A stretch of 64,000 nt of DNA from Crotophaga sulcirostris. Taxonomy: Eukaryota > Chordata > Aves > Cuculiformes > Crotophagidae. Positions 13,401-24,704 of this stretch are shown piece after piece (within the stretch, counting starts at the first letter, position 1; each line of letters starts with the position of its first letter). Made by a program: the position numbers and the translations under genes. Location: the NCBI GenBank assembly GCA_013397455.1, contig VYZB01000095.1, positions 358,077 to 422,076 of the forward strand, given 5' to 3'. The notes beneath the pieces are model-generated. The model saw only the letters and a list, made by a program, of their open reading frames with translations, had not been told where the DNA came from and ran no database searches.

Positions 13401-16400
13401 GCCTGCAGGGGGATACACACATACATGGACTACAAGGCTGACCACACATCACTTCATAAAACATCTTAAAACATACTGCAGTATGAATAACCTTCGTAGC
13501 CCTGGAGTACCCTTTGGCTTTTTATAGCTAAGCACTGGTGTTCAAAGGCTTCTTAGTACAAGCACACTCTAATACCCACGACAGCCTCCTTACCCTTCTA
13601 GCTGAATGCCAGACCTTGGTTTAATGCAGTCAGACTTCTCCCTGCTTCCAGTGGAAATAACATAGAATCTGTCAAGTGGTAAAGAAGGTCCTTCACTTAG
13701 CACAGTCCTTGTTTCTTTTACGTGCCTTTTCTATGTCACTTCCACTCACTAAGCATGGATACTGGAATACACATTAATGCAGACACACAAACAAATTGCA
13801 TTCAGTTTATAAGAACTCCTGAATCTGCATCTCAGATTAGTCAAACCATCCCTTTAGTTGGATAAAACGTAAAAGCAATACAAAACCACAGGGAACTCAT
13901 CCTATTGATGATCAGATTTCAGGTCCAACGCCTGGACCCACCTCCTGCCCTTTCGTGTTCTCATTCATGAGACCTTCAAGTAGAACCCGCACTCCCTCTC
14001 ACGGTGGTTTCTTACACCACAACTCACTCCAGTTTAGGAACCTCCAATGGTTTCAGATCCTCGTTCAGCTGCTTGCCCTCCCCAGTGCTGTTGCCATTCA
14101 AACAGCAGTAGCACTGTTATCAAATCTGAAAGGGGTGTTGTTGTCATTAACATAACCCAAACACCAGGTAGCTTCTTATGTTACTTACATATCCTGAAGA
14201 TCCACAAAATTACATGAGCCTCTGCACTCAGTCACACAACGGTCAGACTCATTATTTTTTATCATCCTTATTAAATATATATCACTAGCAGGCTTGCCAG
14301 GTTTTTGAGTGGTTTATCTGCTTTTGTTGTGCATAAAGCGTAGCAATAAACGTATGTGGTTTTCTTCAGAATCTCAATTTGGAGTAAAACATTCTTTATC
14401 AATAAAACCATCAAGCAGCTATTCATTTTCATTATATTCCTTAACACAGGCAAACATTACCAGTGTTTCATTTTCTAAGGTCTCAATGGATAAAAACAAA
14501 CAAAAGAACGCCTTGTTATCCTGTTTCGAAGCTTCTTGTAACTTTGTCCAATATTTTTTAAATCAAAAGCTTATAATGGACATAATTAACTATTTCCAGC
14601 TTCAGAGGCTGAGAAGAGACTAGTAATGAAAATCAGATTACATTCACAGTAAAATACACAACATTTATGCAAAATCCATTTTACTTCTTTAGAAAATACG
14701 AAAATTGCAGGTATTATTAGTGCACTAATATTTGTTAAGAACCTCTGGTGAAGGGATTATCATTATCTACTTTAGTAATATCGGATTTTGATTCTACATA
14801 GGAAATGAACAAAGGACAAGAAAAGAATATGCATAATAGTAACTTGTAATGCTCTCTGCATTTACTGTGTACAGAAAAGTAACCTCAGTTATCTGTTAAC
14901 AGCACTGTTACAAGGTCATTTACGAAGCCCAAAACGATGCCTTTTAATTTCAAAAGGACACAGATTTTCCTTTGAACAAAGTCTCTGAGACTCATAAAAG
15001 TGGCAGTAGAGTAATAAATGTCATGAACTTCTGTCTTACTGTGTAAATAAAATAAAACATCCTACATAAGCCATGTTCATCAAAGATAAGTGCTGACATT
15101 AATATAATCTTCCACAGCTGATTTTTTGAAAACTCGCTGTGAAGTGTCCGCCGCATGTTTGGAAGTGGGCACAAAAAGCAGTTTTGACTATTTTTTTCAC
15201 TGAAAATACAACTAGGAAAGGGAGAACAGTTACTTGAAAAATCTAAAATAAAGAAAAAGAGAAGATAAGCACCAGCAATAAATGACCCATTTTCTATTGC
15301 AATCACTACACAAAGATAGGTTTGATTTGGTTTCAGATGCCTGACTCGGTGACACTGGCAGCTCCTTTCAAATCTTAAAAGATTACAGCAAACCCTTAAA
15401 AAGGAACTTTTTCTTCATAGATACCTGAAACTGTAGAATGGGCTTTATGAACAGTTATCTCTAAAACTTGTTGGGCAGACGACGAAGAGATCACACACTA
15501 CACTACATAAGAAACTTATAAATGTTTAAGATTAAATAACCACTTTATAATATACTGTCAACAACTGCTCCACATACAACTGTCTCAAATATTTCACTAC
15601 TTAACTGTCCATCAGAGAAAAAAAAATTCCTCTGAGGACACAAGTAACAGAATACTCCAAGAACAGTTAAGACAGAAAATTGTAGGGTAAAACCATACTT
15701 TCTCCTTTAAGAATAACAACCTAGAACATAGCATAGGATCACAGTAATTATCATTCAAGCAACAGGTGTGTGTACACATGTTCTCACCAAATGTATGAAT
15801 GTCATGTTCCTGAACACTTTCTCCCTGCAAGGCCATCATTTTTTCATGAGCATCAACCCACCACGGTTTGTACTTCAAGACATGCTGAATAGCTTCATCT
15901 TCAAAAAAATCAGCACTAGAAAAAAACAAGAGTCATAAGCTATTAATTTCAGTTTAAAGTGCAGGTGGGTATATTTTAATGCATATATAGAACACGCTGG
16001 ACTTGGCTCCAGACTATTTTCCATACATTAGAAATACAACGAACCTGACCAGTATCTGTTCTTTGACATAAACCCAGAAAATTATCACTATTAAAAGCAT
16101 AAACAATATCCTCTTATCTCACAGTACCTCTTCCTTATTTCCTCCACCTTTCCTGAGTCACTCAGAAGCCTAAGAAATTAATGAGTTTGCAGCATGGCAT
16201 GAAGGTGAACAAACCTGATTTGTTCTAGATGTATCTGAAGGAAAACATTCCAAAGAGAAGACTTCTCATAGAATGTCAGTCGTAGCAAACTTGATTTTAC
16301 TGGGAGGCTCTCCCACTTCAAAACTGCATATACTTTGTGGAGGAAGTGTACACAGCTCAAGGGCAAAGATAAAGCAGACTGACTTTTAGGTTAACAGCGG

Positions 16401-19400
16401 CATGTTGTAGCAAGGCGGAAAAAGAAGAGCTATACATGAATTCTGGAAGAAAGATTAGCTCCATCTCAGCACAAAGCTATTGTAAAAATCTCAATATACT
16501 AATTCTGGGAGGATTTATACTAAAGGATTCAAGTTTAAGCCTCCTCTTAACATTTTAGCTTTTTCTTCAAGTGAAACAGTAGTGTAAATACAGAAAATTG
16601 GAGAAAAAAGTAGGTAATTTCTTATACCTTCTTAATCATACAAAACCTGCCCAGTGTACTGAACACACAATGTAGTTTGCTTTACTCTCACACTGCCAGA
16701 TTTTTTGATGCCTTCCTTCAGTGTCTTTTTATAAAGGAACTTAAAGGTATCAGCCAGTGTACATTTTCCCCAAACGCAACAGAACACTTCTGTTCACCAC
16801 AGTTTCTCCTAGGACTGTTGTCCTCATCACGGTACACAGGAAAACAATTTCTGTTGAAGAAAGGTTGGTATCATCTGTTCTGGAGAACTCAAAATACAGC
16901 TATTAAACTAAATGGTTGTTGCTCATCTACAGGCTAGAATATAGGGTCTAAGATGGAAACATACAATTACTGTAATTTGCCTCCCATTATAGGTTAGGGA
17001 GTACTTCAGTTCTAGTGAAATGAATCCACGTAAAGTTTCAAGAAAGCTCTTCTGATTTCTGTGTGCTACAGAGAGACAACACAACTGCCTCCGAAACACC
17101 TGACTGGGGAAAGATTCCAAGTTTGCAAAGATACCTTCTGAAACAAATCAAAATGGGTTAAGCCTACCTCTCCCCAATAAAACACAACACAGATAGCAAC
17201 TCTCCCTACTGGGGACTCCCATCAAATCAATCTTGCAGGAATTACTGCATATTAATAGATCTCATGGCTTCAATTTAATTTACTTATCTGGAAGTTTATG
17301 GTCCTAACTTGAATGGCACAGAGAATCACTTGCACCTTCATTACATAGGAGGAGGCACAAAGAAGCATGAAGTCTTTGGAACTCATCCTTATTCTGCTGC
17401 AAAACAGATTTCTTGTGATGAAGGTAAAAACCAAAGTGGTCTAGACAAAAATCTTCTTACCTTCAAAACTCAAATTTACTTCCTCCTAGACCAGGATGGT
17501 TCAGTAATCCTTATTTCACAAGACAAAACCATTCTGACATCTACAACCTGAAATGCTGGCAAGGATTGGCTACTCAGCTGCTGAAGAGATGACCTATGAA
17601 ACACTGTTCAGCAACAGTTCACAGCAGCCCCTGCCTGAATACAGACTCAAGCAGTAATTAAACAGCAGAGTAACCCCAGAACAGATGAGCTATGTCTTGT
17701 ATCAGTGTCACACTTAAGAATATCCTCTAAGGTCTGCTGTGATGAGACAATGAAGCAGACAAAAAAAAGTAAAGTGATCTTAAAACTAATCACTTACGAA
17801 AAGACAAAGTGATAACACTTCAACTAAGGTATTTGTACCTGACCAGGTGAAGTAAATCAATACTTACAGGTAATGATCAGGGTCAAACTTGGCAGCCTCA
17901 GCTGCCAGGCGTTTCCTCCTACGTTCATCTACAGGAGTTTGGTCTGGATCCTTAACATCAATAACATCACTGAGTTCATCCTACAAATGGAACAAAAGTT
18001 ATAGGACCAAGCCACAGGTATGATATGCAAGATTCATTTAGTAAGAGTTTAGGAAGGATGCTTATCGGCATTGCATTGGAATCTCTAGATGCTCTTCAAC
18101 CTCCCTTTCAAATCTTCTGAATTCAGTCTCCGTTATGCAAATAAAACACCAAAATTCCAAGGAGATCAAATTATTCAAAGGTCTTTAGAATTCATGACAT
18201 AACGAAGTCTGTTTGGGCTGTTTTATCATAAGTGAGGCAGGTTACTTTGCATTATGATAAAATTTGAAATGTTGAACAGAAGCACACAACCCAACAAGGA
18301 CAAGATAAAAATCAGGGACACTGTTCTTGCAACTTTTGAGATCGCTCTCACACTCATATATTAATTAATGGGTAATTACAGCACCATTTAAGAATCATTA
18401 GGTAGTGGTACATTAATGCTTATGGGAAATGTACTTCATGAATTTCATGGTAATAAACCAGTGCACATATCCTAACGGAATGTAAATACTTTCTCCATAA
18501 GCAGCCATCCTACTGCTCTGAACCCTGAAAATACTACAATTCATGCACTAATGAGTTAAGAGTTACATAATTAGGTTGCTTTAAACAGCTACAACTTAAA
18601 TTGCATAGAGTAAGGACACTACAAAAAATAAGTTATCATCTACTATTTTAATAAAAGCTCTGTATACTATGAGTATTACAACACTACCTAGCATCCTACA
18701 GGATGTAGATTAGTTTCAATCTATTCATGAGTTAAAGACACTGCTGAACACACAAGAGCAAAGTATCTGCATTTAAAAGCTCCTAACCTATCAGTTAATC
18801 CACAAAAGCAAATTTCAGTGCATCAGCACAACCCTAGTAAATCCTGCAGATGCCAGATGGGCAGACGCCTTGACGACTGCACACTTCAAAAGTTACTGTT
18901 GTGAGACAAACAAGTCTAAAACAAAAAGTATAATGAGAAAATTACCGTGAATTTCACAATCAAAAAAAAAATTAATGCAACAACCTTAACAGGACCTATT
19001 GACTAGCCAGTTTTATTTTGCATTTGTTCTGGGGTGGGTTTTTTTGTAATTTCTTTCTTATTTAAAAAGAGATTAAAATTTATGGCATCTGTACATTGAT
19101 GCTGAATATGTGTGAAGTCAGAATGGAAGACAATATCAAATATAAAGCAAAAGTATTAACAGCAGACAGTGAAGAGCCTGTAGACTCTCTGCAGCTTGCC
19201 AGAATTACTCATCTGGCACATGGCTGCCTCCTCCGCACCTTCACAGCCAAGATCAACTGTGATGGTGACTTTCAGAGGCCATTTTTACCAAAGACCTTTC
19301 AGCCCTTGCCCCTAAAACTGAAATCATTGCAGAAACAGGCTGGCCTGTTGGTTGCTACACAATTAACTCAAATCTCGACCACCCCCTACTACTTCTGCAC

Positions 19401-22400
19401 CAATAAGGACTCATCTGTTCTACTACATGCAAATTGTGGAATATTCTCAATCACAGAATGGAATAACGGAGAAGAGCAGTTACCTAGTGATTCCCCTCCT
19501 GACTATGGAATAAGCCAGGAAGCCTACCTAAAAGTTACCCAGAACTTTTATGACAGGAAAAAAACTAAAATTCACCTACCTGCAGCCGCTGGAACACTCC
19601 TGATCGCAAATTCCCAAATCCGTAACGGTACTGTAGTGGTAGAGCACTTTCTGCACTTTCTTTGTATGGTGTCTGCTCTATTTCCCAGTCAAATTCTTCT
19701 TCCTCTTCCTCAGACAACTCAGCAGAGGCAGCTGTATTATTGCATGGTCAAAGAAAGAAAATTATTACATAGAAAATAAGTATATTTTAACAAGAAAGGC
19801 AAACACTGATAACACAATAAGCCTTTCTCATTTTACCACACCTCTTGAGAAATTTTATATGACAGTGGGTGATGGAAGCAGACGCTTACATCGGTGATCC
19901 ATCGGTTCTGATCCAAATCCTGCAACTTTAAAAATGAAAACCAGGAACACTACAGTTCTGAAGTATGTGCACTCAAAGACTAAATTAACTGTTCCATTGG
20001 TTTCAACAAGATCACAATTGGATGCTAAAGAGAACCTTAACAGAAGCAAAGTGGCGTTATCAATAATTTAAGATAGATATTAAAAAATTAAACACAGATA
20101 GTCAAACTTTCTTTTCCTTAAAAACTGATGTTAAGCAAGTCATCCACTAGAAGCTGTGGTTTTAATTAGCTTCTACCATTTGAGCTGATAGTCCAGTCGC
20201 ACTACCTTGTGGAGAGCAGAAGACTCAAACGTGTGTGTACTACACAGCCACTAGAGGGGTACAAAGATCTACAGAGGATTAGCATATGATCCAGCTGAAG
20301 ATGTCCCTGCTCACTGCAGGGCAGTCACACTAGATCACCTTTAAAATTCCCTTCCAACCCAAACCATGATTCTATGTTAAGCACATTGTGGAAAAATTAT
20401 TAGTATAAATAGGACTGTTATGTCATACCTATCTCTTCTACCAAAGGTTTTGCTGATCTTGATTTCTTTGGTGCTAAAAGAGATGTCAGCATGTCCAGTC
20501 CCTCGAAGTACTGGCCAGGAGTCTCCTTAGGTAACTGAATTGTAAAAGTTCCTTAAAGGAAAGTCAGAATATAGTTATTGCATCAAAATATCCAAGAAAA
20601 ACAAAAACGTGTATTTTTCCTTTAATGAAAAAGGCTCACAGAAGCTGGGACACATGCAGGTTAGCACTTTATTATGCATCAATCTCTGTGCATGTTTTTA
20701 ACCTTACTTAACAAGTTTCACAAAAATCAAAGACTTTAATGATAAAGCATGAATGAGAATATTTAATCAGTTGTGGTCTCTTGACATGCATTGTATAAGC
20801 ACAAATCAACAGAAGACAAGGTTTGTTTTATTTTGTATTCTCCCACAACTCAAGCAATCAACAGATCACAGGAAGCTACATTCAGCAATCTGATTATTGT
20901 TGTAAGCCAAACACACAATAAAGTCTTTGCAAGCAGCAAACGCTAGGTTTTACTGCCAAGTTTGTTTTTTATTAATTCCAGAAAGTTCATATTTTTTCAA
21001 GAAATGCCTTCCACCTTAAGGTGTGGAGAAAGGCTAATGTCATCTCTCTGCAGACATAGCCAAGAGATTGCCTCAGGATTATCTCATTTCTACTCAGCAC
21101 TACCTGGCTTCTTTGCAGATTTACTAGACTAATGATCCTGGTACAGTAACATGTCAAGCCCTCACAGGGCTTGAAGAGGACTTGTACATAATTTTTCATT
21201 ATTAGAACAGTTCTGAACATGTCCTTTGTGCTTAAGAATGACTTAGGTACATACAATAAATCCTGAGCAAGATTTTTTTTATACTACATAACACAGGAAA
21301 AACTTTACATTTATCTACAATATACTTCAAAAACAGTCTAGACAATTCCAATACAGTACAGTATAAACGACTGGAGAGTTAGCAGCATTTTTAATGACAT
21401 ATATTCTAATAATATGAACTAATACCTTTGTCTGTATTATAAGATGCTTTTTCTCTGCCATCTTCTACAATTCTTCCAGGAAGCGTCAATCTGCAGGCAA
21501 AAAATGAGATGCCTCATTGAACGCTTGGCTAATTCTGCAACTTAACATCTCAGCCTACAAAAAATGTAAGACACATTCCAAAAGCAACACAAAGGACTTA
21601 ACTACATGATTGTTGTTGATACTAATGGAAGTCATGCAGTTAAATCCCCACGTACTTCAAAATCTTTTTCCCTAACTATTGGCACAAGAGATCAGCATCT
21701 GAGATGGAGAAAATTTGTGACTCCTTACTTCCCAGCTGGGAAGCAGTCGCAGCCACCACGGAGTTGATGATGCCCTTGGCACTAAGTGCAACATTTGAAA
21801 GATTCTGCAGTTTGAAACCTCTATGCTAACTCATAGTGACAGGATATGAGAACTCGTCCAGAGTTCCTGTACTGCTTACTCAGAATATCTAATTCAACTG
21901 CATTCTACCGGTCCACTGAAATCCCTCATGGTCTACTAATGTACATAAGTGAAAGATTTCCAAGAAGACAGGAAACAGAAACTAAGAAAGCTTAAGAGCT
22001 TGTAGCTCTTACATGCCAAAGGTTCTCCTAACACTTGCATACTGAGATTGCCTCTTGCTCCTTTTCTAATGCGTAGTGTGGAACTTGCTATCTAGAGAAA
22101 AGATACAGCCCGTAACCTCACTTGCTACTCTCTGCCCTCATATGACTTCTCTCCCTTGGTGTTATTATAAGTGCATGAAAATCAATTCCTCATCAAATAT
22201 GCTGTATCTGGCTCTCAACAGGGAAAAGACACCTTATTTTATGCAGCTTATGTACATCCAGAGAACTGTCTTGCCATTTTACTAGTAAAAATCTATTGTA
22301 AAGTAAATTTAGAAAAGTATTTATTTGAACTCCCTTTAATGTGGTTCAACACGTAAAAACAAGGAGGTCACAGCCATAAAACAGTTCTTTGCACAAAATG

Positions 22401-22670
22401 GGCTGTTTGCAGTCTACAGTGTAAAAGCTGCGGACGATAAGTGTTCTGAAAGGGATCAGAATTTAAATTAATTCTCTACTGACTTTATTTTATGAAGTTC
22501 AATTTTTTAAATCCTTCGACTACTTGCCTGAGAAAGTACGGTTTAGCATAAAATTTAAAATCTTCCCCTTCAAAATAAACATCAAACTCCGAAGCTCTCG
22601 CAAAAGGTACTCTGATTATTATTGTAAGAAAATCTGGATCCTGGGTCAGTTCAAAAGCTGGAGTTATCAT
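1304..22670 (-). CDS. SHQ1: SHQ1, H/ACA ribonucleoprotein assembly factor (nine coding exons, C-terminal exons off the left edge)
   Basis: SHQ1 is the chaperone that holds dyskerin (DKC1) before it enters H/ACA snoRNPs and telomerase. Nine exons join in frame: 22670-22528, 21490-21426, 20551-20429, 19731-19580, 17980-17868, 15915-15788, 5938-5784, 3996-3943 and 1427-1304. They give 352 codons plus one base; the human protein is about 577 residues, so roughly 60% is here. Residues 1 to about 100 (exons 1-3) form the N-terminal CS (p23/HSP20-like) domain. Exon 4 carries an acidic linker with six consecutive glutamates at residues 118-123, and exons 5-9 enter the SHQ1-specific helical domain that binds dyskerin. 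Recognisable family stretches are [63 protein letters not shown] and [12 protein letters not shown]. The ATG at 22670 has A at -3, and no in-frame ATG precedes it in its exon. I see no frameshift or internal stop. The next exon was searched for in bases 1-1303 and not found. Confidence 0.96.
1428..3942 (-). other. SHQ1 intron between exons 8 and 9
   Basis: About 2.5 kb, AT-rich, with short A and T runs. I see no repeat family, RNA gene or coding sequence that I can support. Confidence 0.8.
3943..3996 (-). CDS. SHQ1: SHQ1 coding exon 8 (54-base microexon-sized)
   Basis: 54 bases, 18 whole codons: [18 protein letters not shown]. The acceptor is CTTAAAATCAG and the donor GTCAGT. Being in phase 0 at both ends, it could be skipped without changing frame. 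Confidence 0.94.
3997..5783 (-). other. SHQ1 intron between exons 7 and 8
   Basis: About 1.8 kb of AT-rich intron. Short open frames at 4442-4723 and 4720-4953 on the plus strand look like chance. Nothing else was recognised. Confidence 0.8.
5784..5938 (-). CDS. SHQ1: SHQ1 coding exon 7
   Basis: 155 bases coding for [20 protein letters not shown], then [20 protein letters not shown], ending NEGDKN at a complete codon. The acceptor is TTTTTTATAG and the donor GTAAGT. About 9.8 kb of intron separates it from exon 6. Confidence 0.95.
5939..15787 (-). other. SHQ1 intron between exons 6 and 7 (9.8 kb)
   Basis: The largest SHQ1 intron in the window. It is AT-rich with homopolymer A/T runs. One degraded repeat piece near 10046-10165 and one 77-codon open frame at 10523-10753 (minus) are noted separately. 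No other gene was recognised inside it. Confidence 0.75.
10046..10165. repeat. Possible degraded CR1/LINE piece
   Basis: The stretch around GGTCAGAAAGGATCTCTCATAATCAGCTGGTCCAGCC resembles the reverse complement of an old CR1-type 3' end (minus orientation). It is diverged, and the edges are uncertain. Confidence 0.4.
15788..15915 (-). CDS. SHQ1: SHQ1 coding exon 6
   Basis: 128 bases starting (L)[15 protein letters not shown] and [14 protein letters not shown], ending TFG before the donor GTGAGA. The acceptor tract is TTGTTTTTTTCTAG. The C-terminal third ([13 protein letters not shown]) is poorly conserved against human, as expected for this loop. Confidence 0.94.
15916..17867 (-). other. SHQ1 intron between exons 5 and 6
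   Basis: About 1.95 kb, AT-rich. No repeats, RNA genes or coding sequence recognised. Confidence 0.8.
17868..17980 (-). CDS. SHQ1: SHQ1 coding exon 5
   Basis: 113 bases coding for [13 protein letters not shown], then a basic [18 protein letters not shown] segment. The acceptor ends TTTGTAG and the donor is a consensus GTAAGT. It splits leucine codon 199. Confidence 0.95.
17981..19579 (-). other. SHQ1 intron between exons 4 and 5
   Basis: About 1.6 kb. The left part is plain AT-rich intron. From about 19099 the plus strand stays open through exon 4 (see findings). Confidence 0.8.
19580..19731 (-). CDS. SHQ1: SHQ1 coding exon 4 (acidic linker)
   Basis: 152 bases. It carries the acidic run (glutamates 118-123), then FDWEIEQTP, and ends [15 protein letters not shown] at a complete codon. 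The acceptor ends AATACAG and the donor is GTAGGT. A long open frame on the opposite strand overlaps it (see findings). Confidence 0.95.
19732..20428 (-). other. SHQ1 intron between exons 3 and 4
   Basis: About 0.7 kb. It contains a short CR1 3' end at 20291-20377; the remainder is AT-rich with nothing recognised. Confidence 0.8.
20291..20377 (+). mobile_element. Short CR1 3' end
   Basis: The stretch CTGAAGATGTCCCTGCTCAC followed by CACTAGATCACCTTTAAAATTC and CCTTCCAACCCAAACCATGATTCTATG matches the last about 90 bases of CR1 in plus orientation, antisense to SHQ1. Confidence 0.85.
20429..20551 (-). CDS. SHQ1: SHQ1 coding exon 3
   Basis: 123 bases ending the CS domain: [16 protein letters not shown], then [17 protein letters not shown] and AKPLVEEI. 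The acceptor is CTTTCCTTTAAG and the donor GTATGA. The phase is kept at both edges. Confidence 0.95.
20552..21425 (-). other. SHQ1 intron between exons 2 and 3
   Basis: About 0.87 kb of AT-rich intron with nothing recognised. Confidence 0.8.
21426..21490 (-). CDS. SHQ1: SHQ1 coding exon 2
   Basis: 65 bases coding for (R)[21 protein letters not shown] and the first base of a glycine codon. The acceptor TTTTTTGCCTGCAG precedes 21490 and the donor GTATTA follows 21426. It belongs to the CS domain. Confidence 0.95.
21491..22527 (-). other. SHQ1 GC-AG intron between coding exons 1 and 2
   Basis: About 1.04 kb. It begins with GCAAGT at 22527-22522 and ends with CTGCAG at 21491. No repeat or RNA gene recognised. 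Confidence 0.85.
22526..22527 (-). promoter_or_regulatory. GC-type 5' splice site
   Basis: The minus strand reads CTCAG|GCAAGTAG. The next GT (AAG|TAG, four bases on) would add bases and break the frame with exon 2. The GC site has otherwise perfect base-pairing to U1 (AG|GCAAGT), which is the usual form of functional GC donors. Confidence 0.85.
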
Positions 22671-22710
22671 GATGAATCCAGTAGGAAAAGCAACCACTGG
22701 CTGCGTGTCC
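22528..22710 (-). CDS. SHQ1: SHQ1 exon with start codon (5' UTR 22710-22671, CDS 22670-22528)
   Basis: This exon codes for residues 1-47 and two bases of codon 48, starting [14 protein letters not shown] and ending KPYFL. The upstream edge is set by a strong acceptor: on the minus strand a long pyrimidine-rich tract ends in TTGACAG just before 22710. The exon therefore begins with about 40 bases of 5' UTR and must be joined to an upstream leader exon. The downstream edge is AG at 22529-22528 followed by GCAAGT, a GC-type donor. With this edge the split arginine codon AG|A reads correctly into the next exon. Confidence 0.93.
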
Positions 22711-23390
22711 CTGTCAAGACACGAAAACAAGAAAAGATTATTGTAGCTTCCCACACATCAGAGCAAATAACGTCTCTTCAAAGTTCTGTAAGAACATTTC
22801 AGATTCTCACAAAATTATCTTTCACAGACTCAAGAACACTCATCAGAACAACAGCAAAACAAGTGTCACCAAGAATTTGAAGGTGCCTCCTACCTGCACC
22901 TTAATGAAACAACTGAACGTAAATGAATGCAAACATTTGGAGCACAAGACAGCACCTATTATAATCCACATTAAAGCCCCCACTCAATTAGGTCCTAGAA
23001 CTTGGCAGCTTTTTCTAATTGTTGTTTATAATTTCACCAATAGCAAATGTTAGATCTCTACAGTTCATTAGTGAAGTGATCACAAACCACTATTAGAAAA
23101 TACTGAAAAACAGTAATATCTCCAAAAATTATCTGTTTTATAATTCATACACATATCAGCCAGAATACCAGAATAGATTAAGTATAGATTGTCTGAGCAT
23201 ACACACTAAACACACTTATTTAAATTTGTGTTAAATTTAATGCAGAAGCCACTGGGATAGTACATTCACACTAAGTCACAGGTGTTGCAGTGCATGACAC
23301 TGGAGCTGTCTGAACAGTTTAAACAGGAGCAGCTGATGCACTCAGGATGGCCAATGCAGACGTGCTTACTGTTTCAATCAGTTTGCAGGG

Positions 23391-23757
23391 TCATAGAATC
23401 ATAGAATCGTTTGGTTGGAAAAGACCTTTGAGATCATTGAGTCCAACTGTATCTGTCCACTACTACACCATATCCAGGAGCACCTCATCTACACATTTTT
23501 GAACTCCTCCAGGGATGGTGACTCCACCACTTCCCTGGGCAGCCTCTTCCAGTGCCTGAGAACCCTTTTAGTGAAGGGATTTCTCCTAACATCCAAGCTA
23601 AACCTCCCCTGACACAACTTGAGGCCATTTCCTCTCATCCTATCACTTCTTACTTGGGAGAAGAGACCCACACCCACCTCACTAAACAGCCCCAGTTTCC
23701 TCAGCCGCTCCTCATAAGACTTGTTTTCATAAGTCTTGAACAACTCCTCACACTGAG
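23391..23757 (-). mobile_element. CR1 LINE fragment (3' end)
   Basis: Read on the minus strand this is a typical CR1 3' region ending in the terminal ATTCTATGATTCTATGA repeat, seen on the plus strand at 23391 as TCATAGAATCATAGAATC. The 'group into one factor' type conserved stretches (GGAAGAGGCTGCCC, CTCCAGG context) are clear. It is 5'-truncated, as CR1 copies usually are, and sits in the predicted SHQ1 leader intron in the same orientation as SHQ1. Confidence 0.93.
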
Positions 23758-24027
23758 TCAAAGCAGACAAAAATAACACCGGAGTTGTAACTGAATTAAA
23801 CTACCTGGAGGATACCTGGCACGTGCTGTACTGAAGGGCACTGGAACAGCTGCCCGGAGAGCACACTGCCTACCCCGCACCCCTGGCATGAGGGGTTCTC
23901 TCTGAGAGCCCTTGGAGGCCAAAAGCATCCACACTGCCTGGCCTGGGAAAAACATTAACTTTTTCCCCCGATTCGTGACAACATAAGGCTCTTGATGGAG
24001 CAGAGCTGATACTCGGGTCGTGCCAAG

Positions 24028-24237
24028 CGAGGTTCAGATTGGATATCAGCAAAAATTTCTTCACCGAGAGGGTGGCCAGGCACTGGCACAGCCGCCCAGG
24101 GAGGTGGCGGAGCGCCCACCCCTGGAGGTGTCTAACAGATGGGCTGCGAGTTACTCAGGTGTGTGGCTTAGTGGCGCGCAGGTGCGGCGGGGCTCGATGT
24201 TCTCAGGGGTCTTTTCCAACCAAGCGATTCTATGACT
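24028..24237 (+). mobile_element. CR1 LINE fragment at the edge of the SHQ1 CpG island
   Basis: The plus strand reads GGTTCAGATTGGATATCAGC, then a CR1 segment with GCCCAGGGAGGTGG and CCCCTGGAGGTGT, and ends TCTTTTCCAACCAAGCGATTCTATGAC. It is more GC- and CpG-rich than the other copies, fitting its place at an unmethylated island. It is head-to-head with the copy at 23391-23757. Confidence 0.88.
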
Positions 24238-24690
24238 CCCGGGGCCGCGAGCCGCCGCCACCGCGGGGCCCCCGAGAAGAGCGAGCCGACCCGGAGCGGC
24301 TGCTGCCGGGGAGCGCTGCTCGCTGACCCCTACCCCCTGCCCGCTCCCTGGCCCCGGCCCGCGCTCACTGCTCACCGCTCACCGCTGGCTCCTGACTCCG
24401 CTCGAGCCCCTCCAGCACGCGCCGCTGCCTCTCGCACCGCCCGCTCTCCGCGCGCCGGGCTGGGGCGGGGATGCGCACGCGCGGGCAGCGTCACGGGGCG
24501 GGCACAGCGCGGCCCCTCCTCCCGGCCGCGCTCCCGCCTGCGGGAGAGACGGGAGCGCGCGCGACCGAGAACTGAGCGGGCTCCGGCCCCGGGGAGACCG
24601 GGGGAGCCGCCACCGGCCCTCACGCCTGGCCACCCCTCACAGTCTGGTGGCGGCCGGGGCCCCGCGCCGGTGAGGGGAGCCGTTTCCCTC
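24150..24690. promoter_or_regulatory. CpG island, presumed SHQ1 promoter and noncoding first exon
   Basis: A very GC- and CpG-rich block in an AT-rich setting. It has Sp1-type GC boxes at 24462-24470 (GGGGCGGGG) and 24495-24502 (GGGGCGGG), and no TATA box. It lies just upstream of SHQ1 on the minus strand. The left part overlaps the GC-rich end of a CR1 copy. It could also fire in the plus direction, which the sequence cannot show. Confidence 0.75.
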
Positions 24691-24704
24691 AGGATCCTCC
24701 TTTT

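Larger units (their letters stand above)
22711..24383 (-). other. Predicted SHQ1 leader intron in the 5' UTR
   Basis: Inferred from the strong acceptor at 22711 and from the CpG island lying 1.5-2 kb upstream of the ATG. Three copies of GTGAGC spaced seven bases apart on the minus strand (24382-24363) are candidate donors. The intron would contain the minus-strand CR1 at 23391-23757 and the plus-strand CR1 at 24028-24237. No transcript evidence is available here. Confidence 0.6.
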
